Below are positions 42,538 to 51,290 of a DNA stretch of 64,000 nt, piece after piece. Under the pieces are notes generated by a model. That model was not told where the DNA came from and did not search any database. It worked only from the letters and a program-made list of their open reading frames with translations. The DNA comes from Planctomycetota bacterium (lineage in GTDB: Bacteria; Planctomycetota; GCA-2746535). The position numbers and the translations under genes were made by a program. The stretch lies in the NCBI GenBank assembly GCA_002746535.1, contig NVWA01000003.1, positions 124,001 through 188,000 of the forward strand, given 5' to 3'. Position 1 is the stretch's first letter, and every line of letters begins with the position of its first letter.

Positions 42538-44898
42538 CTACATGATAACCTTTTCATTTATAAGTAAATTGAATGAATAATCTACAATTTTATTAATAGA
42601 ATGAGGCTTTTGAAACACTTGCCCAACCGTTAAAAGGCTTAGTTGTTTTTTCAAAGAATCGTCTATTATTTTGGGTCCTAGTATAATAAATTGAATTTCA
42701 TTAAGTTCTTTCATGGAATTGATGTATGTTATAAAATCAGTAGTATTAATTTTTGTTAAATTTAAATCAATGATGATTAAATCTGGTAAATAACTACCTA
42801 GTTTAATGCAAGCGCTTATTCCATCTATAGCCTCTTCGATTAACACATTTACAAATTTTTGTTTTAATCCATGTTTTAAAATTTGGCGTTTCTCTTCATC
42901 TTCAATGCAGATTAATATTTTCTGTAAGGGAGAGTTAGATTTTTTTATTGTGACAAAATGTTTTAGTACATTTTTTTTAATTGCTTGCTCAACATCAATT
43001 TTCTTAATAGGTTTTGCACAAAAATCGACCATACCAGCTTTAAAGCAATTTTCTCTGTCGGACTGAAAGGCATTTGCTGTCATGGCAACAATGGGAGTGA
43101 TGGTATCTTTTTTACGTATTTCTAGAGTGGCGGTTATACCATCCATGACGGGCATTTGCATATCCATAAATATGAGGTCGTAAGTATTCTCTTCGTTTTT
43201 TTTAACCGCTTCAAGACCGTTTGATGCAATAGCTGTTTTATGACCTAAGCGGTCTAACATTTTTGTGATTAATTTCTGATTCATTTTATTATCTTCAACG
43301 ATTAATATGTCGAGAGCTTCATATATTTCATCATCATCTTCTTCATTGTTTATTGTTTCCATCTCTAATTCACCGGAGGCCATCAGATCTGATAGACTTT
43401 TAATTGTTAAAGGACTTTGTAAATAAGATTTAAGACGATAAGCGTTTAATCTTTTAAGAGTTGATGAATTTAGTTGCGTGATTGCAACACATAAATCCAT
43501 TGCATGATTATCAAAATGATGCTTGATTAGAATGCCGTCATTGTTTGCGATTTTCCAACTATTTTCTAAGTGATCAAAGTCAAAGATAACTTTTGCAGAT
43601 TTATGTTCGCTGAATATTTCTAATAAATGGGCACAAGAGTTAAATGGTATTGGTGAAATATTTGCAGAAGTTAATATTTTTGAAAGATATTTATATTTAG
43701 TTAATAGACGACTATCAACCAAGCATTTTTTGTCTTTGGGTATATGTAAGGGGGCTTTTAATTGAGAACTTTTTTCCATTTCAATTGTAAATTGAAAAGA
43801 AGAACCTTTACCTGGTATTGACTCTACTGTTATATTTCCACCCATCATTTCAACCAAACTTTTGCAAATCGCTAACCCTAACCCTGTTCCACCAAACTTT
43901 CTTAATGTTGAGCCATCGGCTTGTTTGAAAGAGTCAAAAATAATAAGAGATTGATCTTTGGTCATACCAATGCCAGAATCCTCGACTGTAATTGTAAAAT
44001 CAATAAACCTTGAAGATTCAGCATTTACTTTTAATTGTAATCTGACAAAACCTTTTTCAGTAAATTTTACGGCATTGCTTAATAAGTTTATTAGAACTTG
44101 ATTCATGCGAAGGGAGTCGCCCATAACTTCATATTCAAGATATGGCATATCGACTTCAAGTATTAAATTTGAGTTGGTTGATTTATTTTGAACTAACTTT
44201 ATGGTATCAACGATAACATTATTTAAATCATACGAGAGATGTTCTAAGTGAACTTCATTGGCTTCAATTTTTGAAATATCTAAAATATCATTTACTAAAT
44301 GTAGTAAATTTTCTGAACAATATCTGACGGAATCTACAATTTCAGTTTGTTCTGAGTTAATTGTTGTTTCGGAAATAAGATCCATAAATCCGATAATTCC
44401 ATTTAGTGGAGTTCTGAATTCATGACTCATATTGGCCAGAAAATGACTTTTCATTTTATTTGCTCTGTCAGCTTCAGCTTTTGCTTCAAGAACAAGTGTT
44501 TCGCGATGTTTTTGTTTTAGGCCATACCGTAAACATCTATCCAATGAGTCTTTAGTAATATTTGATTTAAGTATATAATCGAATGCTCCTAGTGCCATGG
44601 CATTGAGATCTGTTTCTCGGTCATCTTCACCTGTTAATAATATGATGACGGGAAGCACGGGGATTTGTTTGATCGATATTTCTTCTAATATATTTATTCC
44701 GGTAATGTCAGGCAAATTTTGATCTAATAGGATGATGTCAGGGTTAATTTGTTCAATGGCATGTAATCCGTCAATACCATTCTCTTTTTCAAAGTATGTG
44801 AAATCATCTAAGGATGATTTTTTTAAAAGACGGTGGTATTGCTCGCGATCGATAGAATCATCATCAATTACAAGTATTTTGAGTTTATTTGACTTCAC
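42538..44898 (-). CDS. Multi-receiver hybrid histidine kinase (REC-HisKA-HATPase-REC-REC)
   Basis: Order: receiver 1 (ILVIDDDSIDREQYHRLL, IILLDQNLPDITG), HisKA (FLANMSHEFRTPLNGIIG), GHKL ATPase (N box INLLSNAVKFTE, G1 VEDSGIGM, G2 GTGLGLAICKSLVEMMGG), and a linker domain with no conserved motif. Receiver 2 follows (ILIVEDNKMNQKL, FMDMQMPVMDG, AMTANAF, AKPIKK) and receiver 3 (LICIEDEEKRQIL, IIIDLNL, VFQKPHS). All three receivers keep the acid, the Asp and the Lys. There is no membrane segment or histidine phosphotransfer domain. The start codon is GTG. Receiver 1 is a close relative of the receiver at the start of the PAS kinase downstream. Confidence 0.9.
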   Translation of the reverse strand: MKSNKLKILVIDDDSIDREQYHRLLKKSSLDDFTYFEKENGIDGLHAIEQINPDIILLDQNLPDITGINILEEISIKQIPVLPVIILLTGEDDRETDLNAMALGAFDYILKSNITKDSLDRCLRYGLKQKHRETLVLEAKAEADRANKMKSHFLANMSHEFRTPLNGIIGFMDLISETTINSEQTEIVDSVRYCSENLLHLVNDILDISKIEANEVHLEHLSYDLNNVIVDTIKLVQNKSTNSNLILEVDMPYLEYEVMGDSLRMNQVLINLLSNAVKFTEKGFVRLQLKVNAESSRFIDFTITVEDSGIGMTKDQSLIIFDSFKQADGSTLRKFGGTGLGLAICKSLVEMMGGNITVESIPGKGSSFQFTIEMEKSSQLKAPLHIPKDKKCLVDSRLLTKYKYLSKILTSANISPIPFNSCAHLLEIFSEHKSAKVIFDFDHLENSWKIANNDGILIKHHFDNHAMDLCVAITQLNSSTLKRLNAYRLKSYLQSPLTIKSLSDLMASGELEMETINNEEDDDEIYEALDILIVEDNKMNQKLITKMLDRLGHKTAIASNGLEAVKKNEENTYDLIFMDMQMPVMDGITATLEIRKKDTITPIVAMTANAFQSDRENCFKAGMVDFCAKPIKKIDVEQAIKKNVLKHFVTIKKSNSPLQKILICIEDEEKRQILKHGLKQKFVNVLIEEAIDGISACIKLGSYLPDLIIIDLNLTKINTTDFITYINSMKELNEIQFIILGPKIIDDSLKKQLSLLTVGQVFQKPHSINKIVDYSFNLLINEKVIM

Positions 44899-45127
44899 TT
44901 GTATCTCTAAAAAAAGTTCCTCTGGTAGTTTAGGTCATATTCTGCGAAGTATCAAATTTTTTGCACTATATTTAAAGAAGTATTAAGATAGAACAATCCT
45001 TACTAGGCTGATTTTGTCAAATCCTTTAACATTTAGAAATTTTAATTGGAAAAGTATTCAAAAAGTACTCAGATGGGAGCCTTTCCGCTATAAGTAAATG
45101 ATAATTTTTTAATGATGTCATAATAGA

Positions 45128-45490
45128 TTAGATAAAAAGTTGTTTGATATCACTAAATGTAAATGGTTTTCTTAAGATATTATATTCTGGATACATTTTG
45201 GATAAAGATTCTTCTAAATTCATATCTTGCCTGCCTGTCATGATTGTGATAGGTTGGTCTAATTCTACTTGTCTAATTAATTGTATTAATTCTTCACCAC
45301 TAATTTTGGGCATGCATAAATCTAAGATTACTCTGTAAATGGGATAACCTAGATCATTATAATATTTTAAAGCTAATTCTGGGTCATTGAAGGTTGTGAC
45401 TGAATATTTATTTTCAAACACTTCCTTAAGAAATATTGAGATGATGTTGGTAACATCTTCATTATCGTCAATGATTAGAATTTCATCCAT
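45128..45490 (-). CDS. Single-domain response regulator, FNDP-type (copy 1)
   Basis: The 120-residue receiver has ILIIDDNEDVTNIISIFL, phospho-Asp in VILDLCMPKISG, Thr in IMTGRQD and Lys in LRKPFTF. It shares the sequence FNDPELALKYYND with two other small receivers in this window (45810-46178 and 48430-48801), which marks a local paralogue family. There is no output domain. It is transcribed away from the neighbouring copy. The partner kinase is unknown, but a dense kinase block lies next to it. Confidence 0.88.
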   Translation of the reverse strand: MDEILIIDDNEDVTNIISIFLKEVFENKYSVTTFNDPELALKYYNDLGYPIYRVILDLCMPKISGEELIQLIRQVELDQPITIMTGRQDMNLEESLSKMYPEYNILRKPFTFSDIKQLFI

Positions 45491-45809
45491 GTAAAGATTT
45501 CCAAGCTTCTTTTTACTTCGCTGAAATAAATATTACGAATTATATATATGATTTGAAAGTCTTCATTGTCCATTCTATGTGATGAATGATACAAATTAAA
45601 ATTTAATGAAATAATAAGTTACATTTAAAATATTATTTTAATATAAATAAAAAGTACCTTCTTTACATTTGTTGCTAAACTGAGTTTCTTACCATAGAGT
45701 AAATACACGCATGATTTTATTTTATCTTTTTTTTAATAGTTGAGGAATATTACAATTAAATTGAAATAATGAGCTGTTTCTGCTGAAATGAAAATGGGCA
45801 TAAGTAATT
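45491..45809. other. Divergent intergenic region between two small receivers
   Basis: No coding or RNA gene is supported. The region is very AT-rich. It contains a 36-base element at 45738-45773 that recurs upstream of the receiver gene at 48430, listed separately. The rest shows only AT-rich tracts. Confidence 0.5.
45738..45773 (+). promoter_or_regulatory. 36-base element shared by two receiver genes (copy 1)
   Basis: It starts AGTTGAGGAA and ends TTGAAATAATG followed by AG. It matches the copy at 48236-48271 at 31 of 36 positions without gaps. It ends 36 bases before the ATG of the receiver gene. It may be a promoter (TTGAGG plus AATAAT, with a long 19-base spacer) or an operator. Confidence 0.5.
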
Positions 45810-46178
45810 ATGAAAATTTTAATTGTTGATGATGAAGAAGTTTTTACAGAATATTTAAGTTTACATTTATCATTTAATCATCACGTTAAGTCTTTTAATG
45901 ACCCTGTAGACGCCTTAAGGCATTATGAAGATAATCAAGATTACGATGTCATTATAGTAGATTTTTATATGCCTAAAATTCAAGGGAATATTTTTGTTGA
46001 TAGGGTTTGTGAAATAAAAGTATTTCAAAATATAATTGTTTCCTCTGGTGCGGCAAATTATAGCGATCTTAAATTCATCAAAAAATACAACAACTCTATT
46101 AAAATAATTTCTAAGCCATTTGATTTATCTGAATTGGATGAGGTTTTAAATTTCTTTAAAGAGAAACAGATCTCTTAA
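45810..46178 (+). CDS. Single-domain response regulator, FNDP-type (copy 2)
   Basis: A 122-residue receiver with all phosphorylation residues: ILIVDDEEVFTEYLSLHL, phospho-Asp in VIIVDFYMPKIQG, Ser in VSSGAAN, Lys in ISKPFDL. FNDPVDALRHYED is the family hallmark also seen in the neighbours. There is no DNA-binding or enzymatic output. The upstream element at 45738-45773 is shared with the third copy, suggesting common control. The gene ends in a hairpin. Confidence 0.88.
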   Translation: MKILIVDDEEVFTEYLSLHLSFNHHVKSFNDPVDALRHYEDNQDYDVIIVDFYMPKIQGNIFVDRVCEIKVFQNIIVSSGAANYSDLKFIKKYNNSIKIISKPFDLSELDEVLNFFKEKQIS

Positions 46179-46196
46179 AATCAACAACGTTGATTT
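46178..46196 (+). terminator. Hairpin at the end of the second small receiver gene
   Basis: AAATCAAC pairs with GTTGATTT around a three-base loop, overlapping the last base of the stop codon. The T-run after it is weak. Confidence 0.4.
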
Positions 46197-46422
46197 GATA
46201 TTTGATTATTCAAAAAATAAAAGGATTGTTCCATTTTGTAATTGATGGGATCAAGCTGATGAGGTTGTTCGATATTTTTTAAGCTTGATTGTTTTGACTA
46301 AGTTAGCTATGTTCTGTTATGTCATGCTCTTAAATTTGATAAAAGGGGTGCTGGTATTATTAGTTAGAATTATATTATTTTAAAATTAATAACATTGGAG
46401 AAATTAATAATGAGAGGAGATG

Positions 46423-46452
46423 GCAACTACAATTTAGACTAATTGTAGTTGC
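46423..46452. terminator. Perfect 12-base hairpin downstream of the porin gene
   Basis: GCAACTACAATT pairs exactly with AATTGTAGTTGC around a TAGACT loop. It lies 24 bases beyond the porin stop codon (minus strand). The U-run on the porin strand is poor, so it may also protect the mRNA 3' end. Confidence 0.5.
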
Positions 46453-46476
46453 TAAGAAAAATTATTTACTTTAGAA

Positions 46477-47583
46477 TTAGAAAGTAAATGTTGCGCCTAA
46501 AGCAAAACCGAAAATAGTATCACTATCGCCACCTGTAGGTGTTAATGTGTAACCATCATTTGTGGTGATGCTATAAGTACTGCCATCTCCACCAGCTAAA
46601 TATGTTGCAATTGCATACATTTCAAAGGTTGAGCTAAATGTATGAAAGAACCCAATTGAAAACTGAGTTGCTTCATCTTTTGCATCAGCATCTGATTCTA
46701 GTGCAAAGCTTAAGTTTGCTCTAACTGAATTTTTATCAAATGTGAATTTATAACCAAGATTGAAAGCTGGTCTAGATGTTGATTTAGTATCACCACCATC
46801 TAGAATTTCAATAATTAACCATAGTTGATGTTGCTCAAGAAAATTGTAGCCACCTATTAATCTTGCACCAAAAGCAGGTTCGTCTGTTGAAGATAATTTA
46901 AGGCCACCAGTATCATAGTGAAGTCCTAAAGATAAAGATAAGCCCATATCCTTGTTTTGATAAACAGCATTTGCTGAAACACCCATGGCATCGTCGTCTT
47001 GATCGCCATCAGTATTTGTGTCTGTAGTGTCAAATACTGTGTCTGAAGGCAAGAATGCCAAAGAAGCCGTTAAAGCACCATCGATTAGTTTTGGTGATTT
47101 GTATAGAATGATATTGTCAGCACGAAAGTGAGCTTTTTTCCCACTTGATGAACGGCCAATAATGCCATCATAATCGGCTATAGTATCATTAAAAAAATCA
47201 GATTTCATAGCAGCTTTTTTATAAGGTGTGTCATGACGACCAATTAATAATGAACCCCAAGAATCACCTTTAATGCCGAGATAAGAATTTCTACTTTTAA
47301 GAAAATCAGCACTTGATTTGCTATTGTCAGAAATATCAGTTTGAATTTCAATTTGAAACATAGCTGTTATTGCATCGGAAGCGTCATATGTACCTTTGAC
47401 ACCAAAACGTGAACTTTGACTAGAAACATGAAGTCCGCTTTCTGCTTTATCTTGGCTGATAAAGTTTATTGAAGCGTGAATTCTACCATACACTTTCACA
47501 TCTGCATCTTGAGCAGCCAAACTTGAGACCATAACAAAGCAAATAGCTAAAAAGCATGAAGACAATTTAAAAATGTTTTTCAT
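46477..47583 (-). CDS. Outer-membrane porin of the Gram-negative (proteobacterial-like) type
   Basis: A signal peptide ending SSLAAQDA is followed by a beta-barrel that begins DVKVYGRIHASINFI. It carries the family segments SSRFGVKGTYDASDAITAMF, RNSYLGIKGDSWGSLLIGRH and YKSPKLIDGALTASLAF. It closes with the terminal aromatic ALGATFTF, the BAM-recognised last strand. The length (368) and motifs match 16-stranded trimeric porins best known from Proteobacteria. An acidic loop (DTTDTNTDGDQDDDAMG) may be a surface or pore loop. AAAGGATG precedes the ATG, and a promoter-like pair lies upstream. Small receivers flank it on both sides. Confidence 0.88.
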   Translation of the reverse strand: MKNIFKLSSCFLAICFVMVSSLAAQDADVKVYGRIHASINFISQDKAESGLHVSSQSSRFGVKGTYDASDAITAMFQIEIQTDISDNSKSSADFLKSRNSYLGIKGDSWGSLLIGRHDTPYKKAAMKSDFFNDTIADYDGIIGRSSSGKKAHFRADNIILYKSPKLIDGALTASLAFLPSDTVFDTTDTNTDGDQDDDAMGVSANAVYQNKDMGLSLSLGLHYDTGGLKLSSTDEPAFGARLIGGYNFLEQHQLWLIIEILDGGDTKSTSRPAFNLGYKFTFDKNSVRANLSFALESDADAKDEATQFSIGFFHTFSSTFEMYAIATYLAGGDGSTYSITTNDGYTLTPTGGDSDTIFGFALGATFTF

Positions 47584-47604
47584 ACATTAACATCCTTTAA
47601 AAAA

Positions 47605-47629
47605 GTTAAATTTTGTTTGGGAATTTAAC
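47605..47629 (-). promoter_or_regulatory. Leader hairpin of the porin gene
   Basis: GTTAAATT pairs with AATTTAAC across a nine-base loop in the 5' untranslated region, 22 bases before the porin start. It may stabilise the mRNA or serve in small-RNA control, as is common for porins. Confidence 0.35.
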
Positions 47630-47656
47630 ATTAAACTCCCTTCGTAATTTTCCAAC

Positions 47657-47684
47657 AATATATAATAAACCGAATAATGTTCAA
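47657..47684 (-). promoter_or_regulatory. Putative porin promoter
   Basis: On the minus strand a -35 TTGAAC (47684-47679) is followed after 16 bases by a -10 TATATT (47662-47657). It lies about 75 bases upstream of the porin ATG. Confidence 0.45.
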
Positions 47685-48001
47685 AAAGTAGGTGCGGAAT
47701 TGTATAAAGGAAATGGCAATAAGTAAAAGAAAATCATTGGATTTGAAATTGTTAGCCTAGATTAATCCCAAAAAAACAAGTAGTTTATATTTATTTAAAA
47801 TTTAATTTGTGACTTATATTGTCATAATTTTTTTGATTAAAAATTTATAAAAATTAAGTAGGTATGACTAAAATGTTTTGCTTTTGATCTTGATATTTTT
47901 ATTTTTTTTGGTTAGAATAAATGAGCTAAATTTTTTATTAAAGAATTTGATTAGTATTGTGTTTAGGTCAGAATCAATCAGTACTAATCATTTTTTTTAT
48001 A

Positions 48002-48024
48002 TGAAACAATTTTCTGTTGTTTCA
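48002..48024 (+). repeat. Isolated hairpin in non-coding DNA
   Basis: TGAAACAA pairs with TTGTTTCA around a seven-base loop, about 400 bases from either flanking gene. It may belong to an unannotated transcript. Confidence 0.35.
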
Positions 48025-48235
48025 ATATCCTGTCAGTAAATTTCATAATTCAATGTACGAAAATTATCTTGCTCAATATCTAATTTCTCTTTAAATGCTA
48101 AATAAATGCATACTTACAGCAATTTTTGTAATTTTCGAAAAATACGAAAGTACCTACAATACTAATTCAAACAAAATGTCAATTTCTAACAAAAAGTAAT
48201 TCGACCTTAATTATTTTATTAAAAAAAAAATTAAA

Positions 48236-48271
48236 AGTTGAGGAAAATTTCTATTATATTGAAATAATGGG
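48236..48271 (+). promoter_or_regulatory. 36-base element shared by two receiver genes (copy 2)
   Basis: It matches 45738-45773 at 31 of 36 positions without gaps and has the same orientation relative to its receiver gene. Here the distance to the ATG is 158 bases. A small hairpin (AAGCTC/GAGCTT, 48272-48288) follows it directly. Confidence 0.5.
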
Positions 48272-48429
48272 AAGCTCGTGTTGAGCTTGTAGCTTGTTGA
48301 TACTATTTTGTATCTGTAATTTTATGATACGAAGTTTATTTATGTAAATTAAAATTTAAAGTATTCACCAAAGTTCCAAGTTAGTGTTTTACCAACTCAG
48401 TGTTTGACCCCATTTGAAAGGTAAAAGAT

Positions 48430-48801
48430 ATGAAAAAAATATTGATGATTGATGACAATAAAGATTTGACTGAAATCTTAAGTGTATATTTGTCCTCCGA
48501 GTATGAAGTGCAAGCCTTTAACGATCCTGAAAAAGCGTTATCTTATTATCAAGCAGATCCCAACTATTTTGTAATCGTTACTGATTATTATATGCCAGTA
48601 TTATTGGGCGATAAATTAATTGAACAGATATTTGAAATAAACCCCAAGCAACAAATAATCATAATTTCCTCTGGGCCACTTACAAAAGAGTTGTCATTGG
48701 TTCTTGATCAATATCCTGCATTAATTAAATATGTTGGAAAACCATGCGATCTATTGGAAATAAATGAGATGGTCAGTTCTATTGCTTCATCGGTAAATTA
48801 A
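48430..48801 (+). CDS. Single-domain response regulator, FNDP-type (copy 3)
   Basis: A 123-residue receiver with complete active site: ILMIDDNKDLTEILSVYL, phospho-Asp in VIVTDYYMPVLLG, Ser in ISSGPLT and Lys in VGKPCDL. FNDPEKALSYYQAD marks the same family as the two receivers on the other side of the porin gene. GAAAGG precedes the ATG. The leader is long and carries the shared element. No output domain is present. Confidence 0.88.
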   Translation: MKKILMIDDNKDLTEILSVYLSSEYEVQAFNDPEKALSYYQADPNYFVIVTDYYMPVLLGDKLIEQIFEINPKQQIIIISSGPLTKELSLVLDQYPALIKYVGKPCDLLEINEMVSSIASSVN

Positions 48802-48902
48802 AGTTGGCTAGAGTGGGGCTTAATTTATCGCAGCTGGGTAGATTTCTTTTAAAAAGGGCGATTCCCAGATTTATATTAGATAGTTAGACCATTTTTATCG
48901 TG

Positions 48903-51035
48903 TTATTTTACGCAGAATCTTACAGGGTATTTTTCAATAATCTTTTCAATTTCTGAAGCTTCCACAGGTTTGCTATAAAAGAACCCCTGGTGATTTTGAC
49001 AATTGAATTTTTTTAGAAATTTAATTTGCTCAATCGTTTCGACTCCCTCAGCAATAATATTCATATTAAGATTTTGGGCCATTGAAATAATTGTTCGAGT
49101 GATTTGCATGTCATCTTTATTGCCGGGTATGTCTTTAATAAAACAACGATCTATTTTAAGATTATCGACAGGAAATTTCCGAAGATAACTTAGAGATGAA
49201 TAACCCGTTCCAAAATCATCGATTGATATTTGAAGGCCTCTATTTTGTAACTCTGTTAAAATGGTTAAGCAGTTACTTTCGTTTCCAATAAAAACACTTT
49301 CTGTCAGTTCTATACAAAGTCTTGATTTATCAATTTTTGTTTCATTCATAATATTGATCAATGATGATAAAAAATCCTCATATTGGAATTGAGTAGCACT
49401 ACAATTGACTGACATTTGAATTGGTTGTGAATATTTAACTTCCCATTTTTTTAATTGTTCACAGGCAGTTCTAAAGACCCACGTGCCGATTTCGTGCATG
49501 ATTCCCATTGATTCTGCAATCTCAATTAATTTTAGAGGTGATATATACAATTTATCATTTTTATACCATCGTATTAATGCTTCGACTCCTTTTAGTTGAT
49601 TCGTTTCAGCATTTATGATTGGTTGATATAGGAGTTTGATTTCATTATTATCAAGGGCAGTTCGTAGTGCACTTTCTATAGTGAAGTGCTCTGTCGTTTT
49701 CTTGCGCATATTTGATTCAAAAATCGCAATTTGTTTTTTCCCTCTTTCTTTAGAACGGTTCATGGCAATTTCTGAATTCCGTAATACTTCTTCAGGAGTA
49801 GTGCCAATTTCATTAACTACAAATATGCCAATGCTGATCGTGATATAGATATTCTGTTTTTCAAAAATAAATGGCGTGTTGAATACATTCTGTAGTTTTT
49901 TGGCTACATGTATTGTGCTTTCACTATCTTTGACATTGTCTAATAGTATAGCGAATTCATCTCCGGCTACTCGGGCTAAAAAGTCGTTTGCTCTTAAGGT
50001 TGACTTTAATTTTTCAGAAACAAGCTTTAATATTTTATCACATTTAATATGACCAAATAAATCATTTAATTTTTTAAATTGATCAATATCAATATATAAA
50101 ATAGCACACTTTTTTGAGGAATCTCTTTTCAGTCGAATAATTGATTGTTTTAGGTTTTTATATAAATATTCTTTATTTGCCATACCTGTTAAAACATCAT
50201 GGTGTGTTGCATAGGCTAATCGCTCATGAGATTGGATCTCATTTGTTAAGTCGATTATAGAACCAGCTATGCGCTGGGCTTTCCCATCTTGATCTTTAAC
50301 AACATTTCCTTGGACTAGATACCAACGATATTCTTGATCTTTATAAAATATTCTTAATTTTAATTCTATCGTTTCTGTTTTATTTAATTTGATCGACTCA
50401 ATAATATTATGAAAAAGATTATTGTCATCTGGATGTACGCGTTTAGACCATTCCTTTGGATCATCTTTGATCTCGTGAGATTTAAATCCAATGAGTTTTT
50501 TCCATTTTGCCGAATAATGAATTTTGTTGTCATAGATATGCCAATCAAAGATGCCTTCATTTGAGCTTTTAGCAATTGTGGCATATTTATTTTTCAATAA
50601 ATGTAAGGTTTTTTCAACTCTTGTTCTTTCTTGAACTTCAGCTTCAAGTTTTTGAGATTGGTTGTTCTGTGATAAAATATATTCAATTTTTTCTTTTAAT
50701 TGATTTTCTGAGTAGGGGTGAAAAATATAAGATGCTTTATTTCCAAATAGTTTTTGGAGTTGTAGTAATTGATCGTTGATCGGGCAAATAATTAGAATTG
50801 GTGGTTTGATGACTTTGTCATTAAGGAAGTTTAAAATTGCTATATTCTTGGTTGAGCAGATATCTAATATTAGCAGTTGAATATTTTTGTTTTTAATGTC
50901 TTTTGAAATTGATTTCGTATCTGTGAGTAGTTCTGGACTCAAATGCAATTCGGTAAATAGTTTAGCATCAAAGGGATCTGCCGTTTCTGTCAATTGGTAG
51001 TATTTGATATGGGAATAATCTGGAAGTGTTTTCAT
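48903..51035 (-). CDS. PAS-GGDEF-EAL cyclic-di-GMP protein with receiver-like N-terminus
   Basis: Residues 1-120 look like a receiver without its conserved acids. A PAS domain follows at about 145-270 (SSNEGIFDWHIYDNKIHYSA, WSKRVHPDDNNLF). The GGDEF domain is at about 275-435 with signature RVAGDEFAILLDN (AGDEF rather than GGDEF, compatible with activity). The EAL domain is at about 450-700 with EALIRWYKN, MSVNCSATQF, IELTESVF, DDFGTGYSSLSYL, LKIDRCF and AEGVET. All the catalytic acids, Asn and Lys of an active phosphodiesterase are visible. The protein probably degrades, and may also make, cyclic-di-GMP in response to a PAS signal. No membrane segment is present. Confidence 0.9.
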   Translation of the reverse strand: MKTLPDYSHIKYYQLTETADPFDAKLFTELHLSPELLTDTKSISKDIKNKNIQLLILDICSTKNIAILNFLNDKVIKPPILIICPINDQLLQLQKLFGNKASYIFHPYSENQLKEKIEYILSQNNQSQKLEAEVQERTRVEKTLHLLKNKYATIAKSSNEGIFDWHIYDNKIHYSAKWKKLIGFKSHEIKDDPKEWSKRVHPDDNNLFHNIIESIKLNKTETIELKLRIFYKDQEYRWYLVQGNVVKDQDGKAQRIAGSIIDLTNEIQSHERLAYATHHDVLTGMANKEYLYKNLKQSIIRLKRDSSKKCAILYIDIDQFKKLNDLFGHIKCDKILKLVSEKLKSTLRANDFLARVAGDEFAILLDNVKDSESTIHVAKKLQNVFNTPFIFEKQNIYITISIGIFVVNEIGTTPEEVLRNSEIAMNRSKERGKKQIAIFESNMRKKTTEHFTIESALRTALDNNEIKLLYQPIINAETNQLKGVEALIRWYKNDKLYISPLKLIEIAESMGIMHEIGTWVFRTACEQLKKWEVKYSQPIQMSVNCSATQFQYEDFLSSLINIMNETKIDKSRLCIELTESVFIGNESNCLTILTELQNRGLQISIDDFGTGYSSLSYLRKFPVDNLKIDRCFIKDIPGNKDDMQITRTIISMAQNLNMNIIAEGVETIEQIKFLKKFNCQNHQGFFYSKPVEASEIEKIIEKYPVRFCVK

Positions 51036-51173
51036 CTTTGTGGAACTCTCAATCTTTTAATAAAATAAAAAACTGGATGCTCACTATATAGTCTATGTCA
51101 TGAAATTCGTTGGTTCCATTAAAGTAAGTACTTTTATGAAATAATTTTCAGTATTATGGGTGTTTTTTGGATA

Positions 51174-51195
51174 AGTTTTCAATAGTTTGAAAACT
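51174..51195. promoter_or_regulatory. Perfect inverted repeat between the GGDEF-EAL gene and aroA
   Basis: AGTTTTCAA and TTGAAAACT form a perfect nine-base dyad with a TAGT centre. It sits in the divergent intergenic region, about 95 bases before aroA and 140 before the GGDEF-EAL start. It suits an operator for a dimeric repressor or a leader hairpin. Confidence 0.45.
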
Positions 51196-51290
51196 GTTTA
51201 AAAATGGTGAATTCCAATTGATTTGGTTTAGGATTTAGTGAAAATAGCAAAACTTAACTTGCTAATTAACTATATGAAAAAGAACATATC

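Larger units (their letters stand above)
47584..48429. other. Long non-coding region upstream of the porin and a receiver gene
   Basis: These 846 bases carry no gene I can support on either strand. They contain the porin promoter and leader hairpin near the left end, an isolated hairpin at 48002-48024 and the shared 36-base element at 48236-48271. The size is exceptional for this compact window, so an unrecognised small RNA or complex regulation is possible. Confidence 0.5.
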
